Assembly (NCBI GenBank): GCA_021323155.1
Contig: JAJTCI010000096.1
Location: 1 to 7,998 of the forward strand
Direction: 5' to 3'
Length of the DNA: 7,998 nt
Origin: Chitinophagaceae bacterium
GTDB lineage: Bacteria > Bacteroidota > Bacteroidia > Chitinophagales > Chitinophagaceae
The position numbers and the translations under genes are program-made. The notes under the pieces are model-generated. The model was not told the DNA's origin. It saw nothing but the letters and a program-made list of their open reading frames with translations, and ran no database searches. Of the stretch, positions 6,188 to 7,998 are shown piece by piece (within the stretch, counting starts at the first letter, position 1; every line of letters begins with the position of its first letter).

Positions 6188-7293
6188 AATAACAACTCCG
6201 CTTTTATGTGTTTAGCAATAAGCGCGTATGGCTCAGGTTGCACTGCCGCCTTTTGGTCCAGCACTCCTACTCCTCCGATCGCCCCGAGAGCGCGTGCAGC
6301 CTCCAGCTTAATATGGTCATCGCTGTTCGATAACTCCGCCACCAGGAAAGGAAAGTGCGTTTCGTTAGCAAAAACGGCAAGTGCCCGGAGAATACTGATC
6401 TTATTAGCGTAATCTTCATCGTTGTAAGCCCGGATCAGGATCTCAGCGCTTGTTTCATCACCGATCTTCAGCAGCGTATTGATGGCCTGCCTTCTAACCG
6501 GCTCCTTTTGATGCAACAGACACTCTTCCACTTTTCTCCTTATGCCAAACTGCTGGTACACCTCGACCAGCTTCAGAGCGAAGATGATGACCGTGCTATT
6601 CTTCGAGGAAAGCCAGCGCTCGAGCTTCGGCATATCCTGTGGCGTAAAATTCTTCAACTGCACCAGCAACTGCACTTGTTGCCACTCGCTGATGGCGTAC
6701 GATACAACATCGAGGAACCGGAGCCCATTGAATCCGGCCCATTGAATGATGGCTGTCTGCGCTTCGGTGCGCACCAGTTCATTTTTGCTATTCGTAAGAC
6801 GGTAAACCCGGATCAACTGGTCGTTCTGATCCATCATGGAAAGCTCCTGTATCCCCTTGGCCTGCACGTACCATGTCCGGCTCTTCAGTTTTCGCAGTGA
6901 GTCTTTCCTGAAGCCGAGGTGCTGATACAGGTTGCGGATATTGCTGGCAACCATTCCGGAAAACGCTTTTTTGTTAATGATGAGGTTGTCAATGGCGTAT
7001 TGACGCGCGAGCGGGTTCCTGAATATTTTTATAAATTTCGAAGGGATCCGGATCACCTCTTCGTCGTCTTCTTCCAGGATCACGTGGCTGATCCAGAGTT
7101 CAAGATTCTTGCGGATACGGTCTTTTACCAGGAACTTTTTTTTCTTCAGCCCAAGGTATATATAGGTGAACAATACCAGGCTAAGGGTGATGCTGGTAAA
7201 AAGAAGCACACCATTCAACAACAGTTCCGGAGTGATATATTCTTCGAAACTTGTTTTAAACGTGGACTGGAAATAAAGAAGGGTGCCGTTCAA
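6184..7293 (-). CDS. Membrane-anchored HEAT-repeat protein
   Basis: This 369-residue protein has one transmembrane segment at about 24-49 followed by KKKK, which places the large C-terminal part in the cytoplasm. From about residue 140 on, paired amphipathic helices resemble HEAT repeats: VRTEAQTAIIQWAG (174-187), the 228-250 helices, EPVRRQAINTLLKIGD (264-279), NKISILRALAVFAN (297-310) and DHIKLEAARALGAIGG (326-341). Such repeats usually act as protein-binding scaffolds, and no catalytic motif is seen. The frame has an in-frame TGA at 7300-7302 and no ATG before codon 114, so the start must be non-ATG. TTG at 7291-7293 is the first candidate, and another TTG (7216-7218) would start just before the membrane segment. 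It lies 11 nt after the response regulator and overlaps the glycosyltransferase by 4 nt, which suggests it links the two. Confidence 0.85.
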   Translation of the reverse strand: MNGTLLYFQSTFKTSFEEYITPELLLNGVLLFTSITLSLVLFTYIYLGLKKKKFLVKDRIRKNLELWISHVILEEDDEEVIRIPSKFIKIFRNPLARQYAIDNLIINKKAFSGMVASNIRNLYQHLGFRKDSLRKLKSRTWYVQAKGIQELSMMDQNDQLIRVYRLTNSKNELVRTEAQTAIIQWAGFNGLRFLDVVSYAISEWQQVQLLVQLKNFTPQDMPKLERWLSSKNSTVIIFALKLVEVYQQFGIRRKVEECLLHQKEPVRRQAINTLLKIGDETSAEILIRAYNDEDYANKISILRALAVFANETHFPFLVAELSNSDDHIKLEAARALGAIGGVGVLDQKAAVQPEPYALIAKHIKAELLL

Positions 7294-7304
7294 AGCGTAT
7301 CAGA

Positions 7305-7679
7305 TTACTGGAGTTTCGATTGCCTGGCGATCTTTTTTATCCGGATACTCAATTCGCTCAGGCTGAAAGGTTTCTTTAGATAGTCGTCAGCGCCGAGCTC
7401 AAAGGCTTCTTCCACGATATTCTCCTGCCCCATCGTGGAAAGCACGATCACCGGAATATTTTTCGAGTGTATGTCCTGTTTCACCTTACGGATTACTTCA
7501 AGCCCCGACATATAGGGCATCATTATATCGGTAATGATCAGGTCCGGCTTTTCTGAGTCGATCTTTTGCAAAGCGTCAAGTCCGTCTACGCAGGCAATCA
7601 CCTCGTAACCTTCTTTTTTTAGCTTCAATTCAATGGTCTGCAGGATAAGCGGCTCATCTTCCGCGATAAGAATCTTCAT
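7305..7679 (-). CDS. Single-domain response regulator (CheY-like receiver)
   Basis: This 124-residue protein is a receiver domain and nothing else. The acidic pocket is E7-D8 (with E9), the phospho-accepting aspartate is D51 in IITDIMMP, the switch Ser is S81 in IVLS, and the conserved lysine is K103 in LKKPF with Y100 just before. There is no DNA-binding, enzymatic or other output domain, so it must signal by protein contact. It is encoded between a related receiver gene 30 nt upstream and the HEAT-repeat membrane protein 11 nt downstream. The HEAT protein is therefore the obvious candidate partner. The ATG at 7677-7679 begins directly with the first beta-strand (KILIAEDE). The cognate histidine kinase is not in the window. 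Confidence 0.93.
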   Translation of the reverse strand: MKILIAEDEPLILQTIELKLKKEGYEVIACVDGLDALQKIDSEKPDLIITDIMMPYMSGLEVIRKVKQDIHSKNIPVIVLSTMGQENIVEEAFELGADDYLKKPFSLSELSIRIKKIARQSKLQ

Positions 7680-7709
7680 TAGTGATCGGTATCAGGAAAG
7701 CAAAGTAAG

Positions 7710-7998
7710 CTATTTCCGTTTAAGAAGCCTTTTGACCCGCAGGTTCAGCTCACCTGGATTGAACGGTTTAGTGATAAAGTCATCAGCTCCAAGATTGAAT
7801 GCTTCGAGCACTGTTGCTTCCTGGCCAAGGGCCGAAAGAACGATGATTGGAATATCCTTTTCCGGGTTCGATTTTACAATACCGATCAGCTCCAGCCCGG
7901 ATGTATAGGGCATGATTATATCAGTGATGATCAGGTCGGGTGATTCGGTGCGGTATTTTTCCAAAGCTTCCCTGCCATCGGTGGTACTGATCACCTCG
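7710..7998 (-). CDS. Response regulator receiver, 5' end outside window
   Basis: The frame enters from the right edge and ends at TAG (7710-7712), giving 95 complete codons. Visible landmarks are the phospho-accepting aspartate in PDLIITDIIMP, the switch Ser in IVLSALGQ and the conserved lysine in DDFITKPF. Compared with the downstream regulator, about 25 N-terminal residues (the first beta-strand, the acidic pocket and helix 1) are missing. Over the first 38 visible residues 25 are identical to that neighbour, so the two are tandem paralogues. The C-terminus stops at LLKRK directly after the last receiver helix, so there is no C-terminal output domain; an N-terminal domain beyond the edge cannot be excluded. 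A GTG at 7992-7994 is not a credible start because it would leave a broken domain. Confidence 0.9.
   Translation of the reverse strand, partial: EVISTTDGREALEKYRTESPDLIITDIIMPYTSGLELIGIVKSNPEKDIPIIVLSALGQEATVLEAFNLGADDFITKPFNPGELNLRVKRLLKRK

Noticed and set aside
6355..6900. 181-residue plus-strand frame inside the HEAT-repeat gene
   Set aside because: It is antisense to a supported coding gene, has no recognisable motif and breaks the operon's strand logic.
7992..7994. GTG as the start of the right-hand response regulator
   Set aside because: A start there would lack the first strand, the acidic pocket and helix 1 of the receiver; the frame stays open to the window edge, so the gene continues outside.

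Overview
The window looks like a chromosomal segment of a member of the Bacteroidota. The signs are an N-terminal module of the large PKD/gliding-associated secreted protein type, a carboxypeptidase-regulatory-domain/TonB-dependent receptor, a DUF2147 protein, and starts without clear Shine-Dalgarno sequences. The order Chitinophagales is only a guess. Six of the seven genes lie on the minus strand. The exception is the TonB-linked receptor in the middle.

Left part (1-1508, all minus): the N-terminal 184 residues of a large exported protein that runs off the left edge, a small monohaem cytochrome c lipoprotein, and a DUF2147 secreted protein. The last two are 72 nt apart and may be co-transcribed. 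All three proteins carry export signals.

Middle: a 437-nt divergent intergenic region (1509-1945) separates the DUF2147 gene from the receptor gene (1946-4714, plus). It contains the most striking non-coding structure of the window, a large nested inverted repeat (1655-1746). Its core consists of four copies of an 11-bp unit, two forward and two reverse. The receptor gene ends in a 13-bp perfect hairpin followed by T residues (4732-4764).

Right part (4763-7998, minus): a tightly packed operon. In transcription order it holds a receiver-only response regulator (N-terminus beyond the right edge), a second receiver-only response regulator, a membrane-anchored HEAT-repeat protein, and a processive family 2 glycosyltransferase with membrane segments. 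Spacings are 30 nt, 11 nt and a 4-nt overlap. The last two genes have no ATG at a sensible place and appear to start at TTG and GTG. The simplest reading is an inner-membrane exopolysaccharide synthase whose activity or location is controlled by phosphorylated receivers through a HEAT scaffold. No PilZ (c-di-GMP-binding) domain is visible. The layout is seen in the sequence; the regulatory model is inference. The sensor kinase and any outer-membrane export partner would have to lie beyond the right edge or elsewhere.
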